From: Scenedesmus sp. ARA3
Lineage: Eukaryota > Chlorophyta > Chlorophyceae > Sphaeropleales > Scenedesmaceae
DNA length: 64,000 nucleotides
NCBI GenBank assembly: GCA_004335835.1
Contig: RWJK01001313.1
Location: 86,674-150,673 of the forward strand
Direction of reading: 5' to 3'
In this document: one piece after another, positions 35,088 through 58,890 of the stretch
Numbering within the stretch: position 1 is the stretch's first letter
Layout: every line of letters begins with the position of its first letter
Position numbers and translations under genes: made by a program
The notes under the pieces: generated by a model
What the model was told of the DNA's origin: nothing
Seen by the model: the letters and a program-made list of their open reading frames with translations, nothing else
Databases searched by the model: none

Positions 35088-35668
35088 CAGCGCGATGGTC
35101 AAGCTGGCGGCAGTCCTGGCCAGCGCTGGCAGTAGGCCTGCAAGACATGCCGGCAGGCAGCAATATGTACTGTCACATTGAATGAGCCGACAGCTGTACA
35201 AACCTAGATGTTGTGGCAATGTGATGTCACTTCCAAACTTAGATGCGGTAGCAGCAACACAGGCTTGCAGCTGCGGTCTTACTGCTCACCTGTAGTGACT
35301 ATTTGCCGCTCCAGAGAGGGTTGGCTGCCAAAATAGCCGGGCTGTATCATTGGCATGCCTTGCCAGCCACCCATACACTGCGTGAGGCCTATGCAGACCT
35401 CCCAAAACAAAGGCAGCTCCTCCCTCCTCAAGTCCTGCTGCTGCATGCGTGCAGTCACCACCGAGAGCAGCACGCGCAGCACAGGGGTTTGCCGCAGCAT
35501 GTCGGCAAAGGCGGCTGGAGTGGGTACGCTCGACTGGAGATAGTCAGTAAGCTCCTTGATCTTGCCGGATTGCTGCTGCGAGAGGTCGCCTGCTGCTGCT
35601 GACAGTGCATCGACAGCCTGCTGAACTTTTACATGGCTCCACGATGCACTTTTGGCTTTCGAAGCCAT
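31602..35668 (-). CDS. MYND-type zinc-finger protein
   Basis: Large low-complexity protein ending in a MYND finger, a protein-interaction zinc domain expanded in volvocine and related algae. Exons: 35668-35290, 35137-33935, 33559-32877, 32768-32639, about 32502 (or 32456)-32012, and 31664-31602. The first three joins match in phase (1, 1, 0). The finger reads CCNRPGC, then NICSGCKVARYCGKDC, then (across the last intron) HWKQHKAACKRL, giving all Cys/His ligands. Helical segments include LLSVVTARMQQQDLRREELP and ELDDVEWLMQQMQ; there is a Gln14 run encoded by CTG repeats on the plus strand. Two problems remain: the exon 4/5 join is ambiguous in phase, and the frame shifts by one base just before the finger (about 32139-32170). 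Function beyond protein binding is unknown. Confidence 0.75.
32137..32175 (-). other. Apparent one-base frameshift before the MYND finger
   Basis: On the minus strand the frame ending LEAFGAAVQHSYQ meets TGA at 32139-32137, while the finger is read in another frame beginning QLPVRLCCNRPGC over the same bases. No intron with good sites fits between them. Deletion of one base near GGGGCAGCAGTGCAGCA would explain it: sequencing error, true mutation or recoding. Confidence 0.6.
33790..33955 (-). repeat. Echo of MYND gene exon 2 end and donor
   Basis: ATGCAGCTCACCCCTCACTG occurs at about 33797 and 33923 (plus strand), 126 bp apart. On the minus strand it is the exon 2 end GTGGCAGTGAGGG with donor GTGAGC. 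The copy lies inside the following intron. Confidence 0.7.
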
Positions 35669-36673
35669 TTTCGAAGGTAGTACCGCGTCTTGAAGGAACT
35701 TTGAACGGGTAAACAGCACGATCGAGTAGAAGGGTTTGGCTGCGAGCTACATGGAGTCCTAATCGGCGATAAAACAGCACAATTGCAGAACTCCGTTGCC
35801 CTGCCCTCATGATGTTTTCCCAGGAAATGAATGCGATCCCGCCGGTGTGTTTTACGGGCACCATGTTAGTGACATGCACACAATGCGTTGCTGTTCCAAT
35901 GCAGCAGTCTGCTGCAGCCCTCTAGGCATGCTGCCAGCCTGATGACATTCGTTGTTTTAGAGCTTCAGCAAGCTGAGGCTGCTGCAGCCTGCAGGCAGAG
36001 CACCTGTTCTAAAGTGTTCACACCGTACGCGTGTGTACACCGCTGCAGCAGCGCCACGCGGCTACAGTGCACCGGTGACATGTGTCGGCGGATATCCACC
36101 CCACGAGAGTGATCCTGCCACCAGCTTGCAGCACACATCAGATATGTGCGGGATACGACAAGTTTGACGTTATTACAAAAGCGAAGATTAGTCTAGACTA
36201 GATCTTGTGCAGTTGCTGTCCTGCCAGAAACAGGAGTGTGCGGCACACTGTGGCCATGTACAGCTGTGGCCCACTTGGAGAGTTTAGGAAGATGTAACAT
36301 GTTGCCAACAATCAACTGTTTGTTGCACGATGGCGCAAACTAGGCTGGCGACCTCATCGCCACCGATATGCCGGCACACATGTATGCTGTACATGGCACA
36401 GTGACACTTCCCGCCAAACAGCTGTGAAGGACGCAATGAAGTCGCGCGAGTGTTCCAAGTGTGCAAGCAAATCAAACATATAAATTGACTAGTAAAGCGA
36501 GATCGTGCATCACAGAAGGTCAAGAGTCAGAGCGGCTTAAAGTTTCGCAGATACGCGCGCACTACTTCTGCCACTCATGCTGCTGCGCGAACGAAACAAA
36601 ATCGTCCATAAAACAGTGGCACTGCTGTTGCACCATTTAAATCTTGCTCGAATTTGTTTAAGACATCGCAACA
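35669..36673. promoter_or_regulatory. Divergent intergenic region
   Basis: About 1.0 kb between the MYND gene start (left) and the GPI-anchored protein start (right). No TATA box or other gene is convincing; short frames at 36284-36523 and 36537-36842 (minus) look spurious. Confidence 0.4.
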
Positions 36674-38743
36674 ATGAAGGCCGCTGCGCTAGTGGCTCTT
36701 TTCGTGCTAGGCGCCGTCTGTGAGTCCTTTTTTTGCTGTATGAAACGATTGTGATTTGTAGGAAGCGCAGCAGGAACGTAGCAGCAAACCAAAGCATCGA
36801 CCCGACCGCATCTCCTGTTCTCCTGAGAACCGGGGATGTCACGAGTACGGGACAGCTCGACTCATGTGCGCTACGTTAATCGCACTCATTAAACTGCAAC
36901 GTGTTGTCTGTATGCAGGCGTGCAGGCGCAGCTGCCACCTGGTCTCCAGGACGTGCTGAGCAACATCGGCAGCCAAGCAGCAGAGCAGGTGCGCGCCAGG
37001 CATCACCGATCAAGCTCCAGTTACACGTTCTGAACTCAGAACATCGGGTGCAAGCTCAGCAGCAACACGCCTGAGTTCACATCTGCCGGCATCGCGCCAA
37101 GCTGCTGTGCCACGCGCTTGCGCAGAACCTGTCAGCAGCGTGCTACGACATCATCACATACATTGCTTCGTGTCCAATAACATCCGTCGTTAACCCTGCA
37201 CCATTGCTTGCCTTGCAGGTTGTGAAGCAGAATGGTGATCAGGGTGCAGCCAATGTTGCAGCCAAGCAGGCCTCAGAGGCTGCCAAGACGGCTGCAATGA
37301 AGGCCCTGCAGGACGGCGGCAACCAGCAGTCAGCGCTGGATGCAGCAAAGAAGGCAGGCCAGGAGGCTGCCAAGCAGGTGACCTGGCATGCTGCCGCAGC
37401 GCTGCTCACAGTACTGCTGCTGCTGCTTGTGATGGTGTTGATGCTTGCACTCGACGACATCAGCATCAGCAGCAACAGTAGCAGCCTCAACCAGCAATCG
37501 CAGTATCTGTGATGTTGATCGTAGCTGCTATGATCCACTGAATTGTCGGCAATGTGCCAACAATGGGGTAGAACACCACATCATCAAAACAATGTGTTGC
37601 AGTCCATGTGCCCTGCAGCAGAGCCACGCCTGTTCCTTCCTATCCCATCAGCTGCATGCACATTCACCTCTGCTGCTGGTCCTCATTCACATCGCAGGCC
37701 GCCTCCAACGTCCCCGCCCTTGCTAAGCAGTCCAACCCCTCCGGTGTCACCGGCATCGCCCCCGAGGTCCAGTCTGCAGTCTCCAAGGCAGCACAGCAGG
37801 CAGCAGAGGCCGTCGTGAAGCAGGGAGGTGACAAGGCAGCAGCCAACGCCGCAGCACAGAAGGCCTCAGCCGCCGCCGTGTCTGCATATACAAAGCTGCA
37901 GAAGGACAACCCCAACACCCCTCCCGCTACCCTGGCCCAGGTTGCCAGCGATGCTGCTCAGCCAGTGGTGAACCAGATTGCTAAGGGCGCACCAGTGGAG
38001 GCCACACCCGCACCCGCTGCTGCCAAGCCCGCTGCTGCTGATGCACCAGCGCCAGCTGCTGGTGGTGTCGGCCCTGGCGCCGCTGCTGCTGCTGCAGCTG
38101 CTGAGCCCGCTGCTCCCGCTGACCTGCCGCCTCTGGCCAATGTGACTGAGAAGGCCACTGCTGAGAGCCTGCCCAAGCAGGCCAAGCTCAACGTGACTGG
38201 TGAGGGGACAATGCTGGCTGCAGCATATGAAGTTTGGTTCAGTGGCTGCATAGCTGCAGCATGTGAAGTTTGCAGCTGCTGTAGTGTCAAGCTGTGCTTC
38301 TGTCACAAAGCAGATCGATACGCAGCACAAGCAATTGGCGGCGTCATCGTTGCAGCGTACATAGGATTATGATATTGGTTATGCTTTGATCAGCATTTCC
38401 ACAGCGCGCACCAGCAACAGAGCCATGTCATTCTAACAGTCCACAGTTTTTTCAGCCAGTTCAACTCATTGACATGCGTCCGCTGCTGCTCTGCGCCCTG
38501 CCACCATGCTGCCGCCCACCGCTCCCTACAACAGCCTCTGAGGCCAACGCCACAGCTGCTGCTCCCGGCGAGCTTCCTGCTGAGGTGCCCGCTGGCAATG
38601 CCACCAACGCCACCACAGCATCCCGCGAGGCTCCTGCAGCCAATGAGACCATTGCCACCCCTAAGGCCCCCAGCAGCGCTGCCACTGCTGCTGCCGGCTT
38701 TGTGAGCATGGCTGCTGCCGCCCTGGTGGCCCTGATGCTGTAA
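36674..38743 (+). CDS. GPI-anchored Ala/Lys-rich helical surface protein
   Basis: Exons 36674-36719, 36918-36988, 37219-37377, 37698-38199, 38535-38743 (TAA) join in phases 1, 0, 0, 1 to 987 nt (328 aa). The N-terminus is a signal peptide (MKAAALVALFVLGAV then CVQA, cleavage before QLPPG). The mature chain has Ala/Lys/Gln amphipathic helices resembling LEA or ice-binding helices (ANVAAKQASEAAKTAAMKAL; SAVSKAAQQAAEAVVKQGGD), then Pro/Ala stretches like arabinogalactan glycomodules, then several N-glycosylation sites (NVT, NAT, NET). It ends in a short hydrophobic tail (GFVSMAAAALVALML), typical of a GPI signal. A protective or wall-surface role is inference. TGTAA at 39120 is the probable poly(A) signal. 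Confidence 0.75.
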
Positions 38744-40283
38744 GCAGCCTGCTGCTGCTGCTGCTGCATGTGAAATGCATACAGGACGCCAAGGGTGGAT
38801 GGTTGCCCTGGCCGTGGGCCGTGAGGCGTTTTGAGTGACACTGACATGCCATGCTCTGTGAACAGCACGGGCTACTGTCAGCCGCAGTGATGATGGTGGT
38901 GTGAATGCAGCCTGCAGTGCACTGTGAGGTGCGCTCAGGCGGCACTGCGGCATGTCAAGTTGCACAGATTTTGAGTCGGAGAAGCAGAGGTGGCAGCCAC
39001 TCCAGCCACAGGGTGGCACTGCCAATGTGCCACACTGCCAAAAAGGAATGAAACTTTTTTCACAATAATCTGTATGAGGTTGCCAGTTTTGCATATCATG
39101 CGGGTGCATACTGTTGTGCTGTAATTGATTGTGGGTTGCCCAGTACACCACTGGCATCGCTGCTCTGCGCGGTGTAAGCTTATTCTCTTGTTGTTTTTAC
39201 GTGTTTGCCCTGGTTGCCAGTGCTCAGCCATATATACTCTGGCATGCTGCATGCCATACGGCTGTCTACAATACAATACAATACACTTTCGGGACTGAAC
39301 CCGACCCCAGGCACTAGCCCAGCGAGCCGCTATTCCGCTCATGGGGGNTAGTAGTAATTGTACCCAGTCTTTCCTTCGTTGTTTGGGCGATCGAAACCAC
39401 CCGCGCAAGTCCGTCAATTCCAGTTGCTTTTTATCCCCAGCCACATTTCAAAGCAGCACATTTCAAAGGGACTGTGTCAGACAGCAGCAGACTGCTAGGC
39501 GGCCGGCATCCACCGGTAGAGCGTAACACGTGTGATGACGTCAGTTGCAGTTTTCACGGATCCGCAACAGCTGCTGCAATCAAGTGTCCCGTTTTGCAAC
39601 TGGACGCTGGTACGACAGTCGTCACAAGCTAGCTGTGCATCCACACAATCAGTTTGGGCTCACATTGGCCCAGCACCCTTCGCAATCTGACGGTGTATGG
39701 CATACTTAAGCCGTGTTCCAACCTTAAGCGGTGTATTGAAGAGCAGCGCAAAACCAGAGACAATATGGGCTCAACGCAACTCCACTCAAAGTGCAAAGAA
39801 CTTGTTGTCTCCATCATTTGCGCTGCACACAGAAGCACAGCATATGCTGTGACTGGTCAGGCGGCCAATACCCTGCAAAGACACCACATGCATCACCACG
39901 ACATCACTGTGATGCGGCACACGCCCTTGCTGCCCATCCTGCGGCAGCAGCATCCTGCTGCTGGAAGTACCAGCGCACAGCAGGCGCAGCGCTGCCTGTT
40001 ATACTTTGGCTACGCTCCGCAAACATAGAAGAAGAGTGTGGCGCTATGCAGCCAGCTGCCGTACCCAAATTAGCAGCGGCACCATCTACGCCTCCACTGC
40101 ACTGATACCGCTGTGCCGCAACACCAACAGCAACAACAGTCTCCAGCAGGGAACCAGGTGCGTGAACACGGCGCTGGCGATAGGTGCAGCAGCACCATGA
40201 GTGAATACACTCAGCGCATATGCGCTGCAGCAGCCACACCACCACCAACAGTAGCAACAGCAGCAGTGGTGACAATCCCGTTT
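38744..40283. other. Convergent intergenic region with a possible contig join
   Basis: Contains the 3' UTR of the GPI protein gene. A single N at 39348 marks a probable contig join. Just beyond it a minus-strand frame (39444 downward) reads LTDLRGWFRSPKQRRKDW and stops at the N; it looks protein-like but I cannot identify it and its continuation is not visible. Nothing else is supported up to the DHX8 terminal-exon echo. Confidence 0.45.
39120..39124 (+). terminator. TGTAA polyadenylation-type signal
   Basis: TGTAA about 380 nt after the stop codon of the GPI-anchored protein gene; another TGTAA overlaps the stop itself. Confidence 0.4.
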
Positions 40284-40350
40284 GCCTCGACAGCCTCCAC
40301 GCCACAGAATCGTTGTACGTGACGCAAAGCGGCTCAATGCGCTCCAGCCT
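40284..40350 (-). repeat. Echo of DHX8 terminal exon after the stop codon
   Basis: The segment encoding RIEPLYDKYNDPVAWRLSK is repeated 121 bp downstream of itself (ACAGCCTCCA at 40411 and 40290 on the plus strand) as RIEPLCVTYNDSVAWRLSR. It lies in the 3' flank and is more diverged than the intronic echoes. Confidence 0.75.
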
Positions 40351-40393
40351 GTGCTGAACCCTGCACCACACCCTTCGCTGAACCCCACACCCC

Positions 40394-53705
<13,312 letters not shown>

Positions 53706-55590
53706 GCTGCTGCCACAAGGGCTGGGCAGCAGCCCACGCCCTCGGAGATGTTATCCGCTGATGTGTGGTTGGCAACAACCACAACTCGTTATGATCGAAA
53801 CATGGGCATGCCGAAGCAGCAGCTGCACAGCAGTGGCAAGTCACGGTGAAACTGCAAGTATGCTCCGAAGCTGACTGTGTACTATGCGCATCAAGAAATG
53901 AAACAGCAGCTTACTATACGAGACACGAGGTTTGCTCATGCTGCTTGCTACAGCATGAGCTTATTGATGTGCACCCTGCAGAACCCTGCCACAGTGTCGC
54001 CTGTCATAACACCTTGCAGGGAACAGGGCACTGAGAACATTTTGAAGGTCCTTAGCACGATACCTCAGGCCCCGTTACGCTACGAGTTGGGTTTGGTATC
54101 TGTCACCATCCCTTCTGCAGTGGTTGCCACCTGCCTTGCATCGCAATCGCGTGACGCACGTGTTGCACCATCATGAGTTGAGGGGCTCGTTTGAGCTGTA
54201 CGGCATTTCTGTGTCATGCAATGTGCAAGCATCAATATAGTACGCATGTGTCACGCCGCTTCGCATCAGCGCGGTGCCTGCATGGTGTTGCCACCAAAGA
54301 CCATTGCAGGCACCATCGTAGCGTCTGAACATGACAGCGCAGCAACATCTGCCAGGCTAGTGCGGCGCTCTGTGCCCTGCAGCAAAGTGGCTTCATAGAG
54401 AGCCCATCAATGTTCTATGCATAGCCTTGTGATTCATGAAGACAGCGGAGCAACACTGCTGTCGCGCGCATGCCAAGGTCGGCATGGAAGAAGAGCATGC
54501 TCAGGTTCAATCTGAGAAGTTCTCAGGTTGACACCATTTTATCACAGGCTGGCAGAAGCACAACCCGCTAGGCTAAAGCCCAGGCACAGCAGGGGCCGTC
54601 TTCTGCTGATGTCACCGCACCCTGGGGTGCCCGCTGACCAGTGGTGTTCCGCAAGCTCTGCCTGCTTGTTCCCTATCAAGGGAACACTGCAAGGAAGAGG
54701 TCAAAGTGTCCTGCTGTTTTTTCTTGTTTAAAGTTCAGTGTCTAGTATATCCTCTTAGTTCTTTTAGTGCTTGCGTATGTCATTCACTGACAGCGTTTGA
54801 ATCAGCGATGGTCCTTCGCCATCGGAGGCAAGAGCACACAGTTGATTTTCCTATGAGCCACTGCGTCAAAGTTTTGCTGCGGGCGCTTCAGCGGGGATTT
54901 GCAGAGGAAAGCTCTGCAAGCACTCAGCTGGCGCCATGCCAGTATGACACTGTGCTGTTGAAAGCGTGCAATTGGCTCAGCAACGGCACATGTCTTCATC
55001 AAGGAGTTTGAAACAAAACTTCTACACTTTTTCATCTGTGTCATGTAGCAGCAGCTGGTACTGAGCTAGCTTTTGGCCCCTGCAGCCGGGCAGCCTGGCA
55101 CCCCGTCTGTACGAAAGCACTCAACGCAGTGACTGCGGAACAGGACCACGGCAGCCCCCAGCCCACATCGCCAGGCCCTTTCAGTACCCACCTCATTAAC
55201 AATAACTTCACTCAGACTTCGTTACTAAAAGCTCTCAAGGTGACGCCGCACGCCTGTGGCGTGTCGCATGTTTGATTTTGATTTCGAGTTTGTGCACAGC
55301 CGATCTGAACTCAGCTCGCTTTCAATGCTAGAATTAACATTTCAAGACTATATAACTATCAAATATGGCCAACAAAGACTGTGCTCGGCGTCATTGTGAG
55401 CTAGGGTCCCGTTGTGTCAGTGTCGTCTCTGACCCAGCTTGTTGTGCAACACAGGCCCCTCGCAGGCACAGTCTTGCGGTCAGGGTCATTTGTTGAATGC
55501 TTTAGTAGTGTAATAACACTATGAAGAATGGTTGCTTGAACTGCGGGGCCGAACAGAACATGGCTTGATTGATTGTTGGTGCGGGGCCCC
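53706..55590. promoter_or_regulatory. Divergent intergenic region between DHX8 and the cyclin gene
   Basis: About 1.9 kb without a supported gene. Composition becomes more AT-rich near 55200-55400. Small frames (53484-53849, 54706-55011) lack family resemblance. Confidence 0.45.
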
Positions 55591-58500
55591 ATGGAGACAC
55601 GCGCTCGGAGACAAAGCTTGCGAGCTGCAACAGCTGCTGTGCCCTCTGAACTGTGGCTGCTGATCCTCTCGCTGCTAGAGCCAAAAGACGCCATTGCAGC
55701 GAGCTGTGTGTGCTCTGAGTTCAGGCATGTGGCACCAGCAAGCGCTAAAAGGGCTATTCAGCGCCTGTTCCCTCATCATAGCGCCAGGGTGGCTGCAAAG
55801 ATCGGGGCGACGGGCGTGCAGAAGCTGCTGGCGCTCATCGCGCAGCATGAGTCCGAGGCCAAGGGCCATCCAGACGTGCAGAAGGCCACACAGGTGCAGA
55901 AGTTGGTGCTGCCGGAGCATCGGCAGATTGCAGTGGAGTGGTTGATCGAGGTGAGAGCCCGGAGGCCTAGCCCACCGTCTACACAGCAAGCAGCAGCCAG
56001 CAGGCTCATGTCAATTTCGTTGTTTGTGCTTGCTTTACTTGGGATCAAGCGCTGAAGGTGGTCCAGCCATCGCCTGCCCTTCAAATATCCCTCCGGTGTT
56101 GTGCACCCGGCCTGCAGCTTGTTTCGGGCTAACAGCGCGCTGTGCGTCCTGATCGTAGTTGTAATACGTATTTGTTAGCTATTCTACGGCGTACTTGCGC
56201 AGTACTCGCTGCAGGCAGCCCGTTGTTGCCGCAGCAGGCCGACTCCACAACACCTGTTGTTGCCTCCCTGATGCTAGCCCCTCTGTGGTCGGGCTGCTTG
56301 GTGCAGGGCATGAAACTTCGATCAACAACCTTTGATCAATGTCTGCTTACGTTGCAGTGCTCAACCTGCATTCTTGTCCCTCACCCACCAGCACCCCCAC
56401 ACTTGTCGCTGACATCCTGCCTGTGGCGCTGCTGCTGCCCGCGTGTCTGCCTCGCCACTCACAACATACAACCTGCCAGGTTGCCTGGGACTGGCAGCTG
56501 GAGTCCACAGTGGTGTACCGCGGCGCGCAGTACCTGGACCACTACCTCGCCTCCTACCCAGTGCCAGCCCTCAGCAAGTTCCAGATGCTAGCCATCTCCA
56601 GCCTGCGCACCGCGCTCAAGCACAGCAGCAAGCTGGCGGAGCGCGAGCGCGCCCGCCTGCCTTACAAGCACTGGGCCGAGGTCACCGACGGCGCATGCAC
56701 AGAGGCAGAGGTGCGCTCCACCTGCTCTAAGCTGGAGCGGCTGCTCGGCACAGCGCAGCGCGGGCACCCCAACGCCAAGCAGCGCCTGCGCTACCTGTGG
56801 TACCGCCTGTATGATGCCGGCGTGGTCAAGCAGGAGCACGTGTACGCCTACATGCTCGCGAGCTTCCTGCTGCACCTCTCGCTGCTGGACTGCGGGCTGA
56901 GTGCGGTCACGCCGACGCTGCTGGCGGTGGCAGCGCTGTCGCTCTCGCTTGACGTGTTTGGCTTTGCCCCCTGGCCAGGCGCGCTGCAGGAGCACTGCCT
57001 GTACAGCCAGGGGGAGCTGCAGGAGGTGCAGCAGAAGCTGCGCACAGCACAGGTGGGCCGGCTGCGGGGTTGCAGTGGTCCTCTGCAGCAGCTAGGGTTT
57101 GACCATGTTTGACTGCTGGTCAAACATGGTTTGACCAAGATGCGGTTTCACGTGCAGCAATGTTGCAGCGTAGCAGTGATGTCTTGTAGTATCCTTGCAG
57201 GATGTAGTGCCCACATGTTTCATTATACCTTTGCAAGCTGACACTGTCTTTCACCACAGCCGGTTGCTTAGCTGACATTGCCCTCATGTTCTGCTGCCAC
57301 ATCTGCTTGCAACTCTGCTGACTGCTGCAGGAGGAGCTTCCTGCAAAGCAGCTGCGGGCCTTGTGGGTGCACAGCTACAGCTACATTGGCACCAACCCCC
57401 TGCAGCAGCCCGCGTACAGCCACCTGCAGCTGATTGTGTCATCACGTGGCAGGCTGCAACAGCTGCAGCAGCTGCTCGGTGGCGTCACCAGCCGCACCGG
57501 CAGCAACAGCGTCAGCAATGGCCATGCGATTGCAGCAGCGGCGGCAGCAGCACTTGCCAGTGCTGCAGCAGCAGTGGCTCTGGATGGTGCGGGCATTGCA
57601 GCAGCAGCTGGCATGCCGCCTGCAGCAGCAGTTGCCGCCGCATCAACAGGGCCGGTTGATGCCACAGTCATTGTTGGTGTCGTACCAGCTGCAGTGGCAG
57701 CTGGCGCAGCAGCTGCAGCACCCGCAGCAGGTTCCCAGCTGCCTCCAGCAGCTGCTGGCAGGGTTGTAACTCGTGCTGCAGCAGCAGCAGGGCAACAGCA
57801 GCACCGCCAGCACCTGCAGCAGCGCCAGCACCAGCAGCAGGCCGTGCACACGCGCCACGGCGCAGCAAGCGGCACCCGCCATGCTAGCCCCCCTGCAAGC
57901 ATCACTGTCCCTGAAAGCCAGCAGCAGCCGCAGCTGGCCTCGTCATCATCATTAGATAGGCTGCTGCCAACCCCGCAGCGCACCTCGCTCACCCCACTGT
58001 CAGCAGTTGCAGCACAGGAGCAGCAAGCCGCACGGCACGCTGCACACTACGGCGCTGGAGCAGCATGTTTGATGGCGGGCTTGGGCAGCGGCAGCGGCAG
58101 CAGCAGCACACAGCAGCTGGCAAACGGCAGCAGCAGTGCAGCAGCAGCGGCTGCTGCTGCATCCGCACCTCGTCGCTGCCTGCCTGTGCGCAAGGCTGTC
58201 ACTGTGAGCCGTTACGGCTGCAGGAGCGCAGGCGGTGCGGCAGCAGCGGCTGCAGCTGGCAGCAGCGGCGCCGGCAGCAGCAGTGCGGCAGCTGCAGCTG
58301 CAGGCAGCTTCAGGGCAACAGGCTTCTGGCCTCCTGCAAGCAACGCTGGCAGTTTCACAGGCAGCAGCACCTTCGCAGCAGCAGCAGCTGCTGCAGCTGC
58401 TGGCGCAGCACCGCCAGCTGGCAGCACCACGCCTGCCAGCCCCAAGCACTCTGCAGCAGCAGCAGGCCAGCGTGGCCTCGCGGCGCTGTTTGCTGGCGCG

Positions 58501-58890
58501 TCGTGCCACGCTGCGGGCCGCGGCGGCAGCGCCAGCGGCGGCAGCAGCAGGAGCTCTGCCAGTGAGGGCCTGCAGCTGCAGTGGAGCCTCGAGTCGGATG
58601 AGCTGGAGCGCCGCAGCTTGATGGAAGGCACGCCGCAGCCTCCGCAGCTACTGCTGGCGCTTCAGCAGCAGCAGCACCAGCACAGGGCGGGCAGCGGGGA
58701 TGCTGCTGTGGGCAAGCACGGCTTGGTGGGTAGGGCTGTGGCAGCTGCTGCAGATGTGAGCGAGGTGACGGCTATGAATGTGGATCTGCCTTGGGGTGGT
58801 GGCTCGAGTGGTAGCCACATGCTAGCAGCATGTGAGGCGGCTGCCTCTGCTGCTGCGGCTGCGGCCGCTGCATCTGCTCACGGCAACTGA
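55591..58890 (+). CDS. F-box and cyclin domain protein (cyclin-F type)
   Basis: Exons 55591-55950, 56480-57052 and 57331-58890 (TGA) join in phase 0 to 2493 nt (830 aa). Residues about 18-50 form an F-box (ELWLLILSLLEPKDAIAAS then CSEFRHV), which binds Skp1 in SCF ubiquitin ligases. Residues about 105-185 are a cyclin N-terminal box (EHRQIAVEWLIEVAWDWQLE, then VYRGAQYLDHYLA and LQMLAISSLRTALK-like), with the conserved cyclin R-x-x-x-x-[DE]-W-[IL]-x-E core spanning the first intron. Residues about 250-310 (AYMLASFLLHLSLLDCGLSA) resemble the second cyclin box. The order F-box then cyclin is that of cyclin F. The last 500 residues are an Ala/Gln/Ser low-complexity tail, longer than usual. The start is the first ATG of the frame, MetGluThrArg. 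Confidence 0.8.
57102..57130. repeat. Perfect 12-bp hairpin in a cyclin gene intron
   Basis: ACCATGTTTGAC, loop TGCTG, GTCAAACATGGT, located 50 nt after the exon 2 donor. A further near-copy of the arm (GGTTTGACC) flanks each side. Confidence 0.85.

Noticed and set aside
39400..39425. CCGTCAATTCC, identical to a core rRNA segment
   Set aside because: Only about eleven bases match; flanking sequence is unlike small-subunit rRNA and reads as a protein frame on the minus strand.
40284..40350. Second DHX8-like gene downstream of DHX8
   Set aside because: Only the last 25 or so codons are present, without upstream exons; it is a terminal-exon echo.
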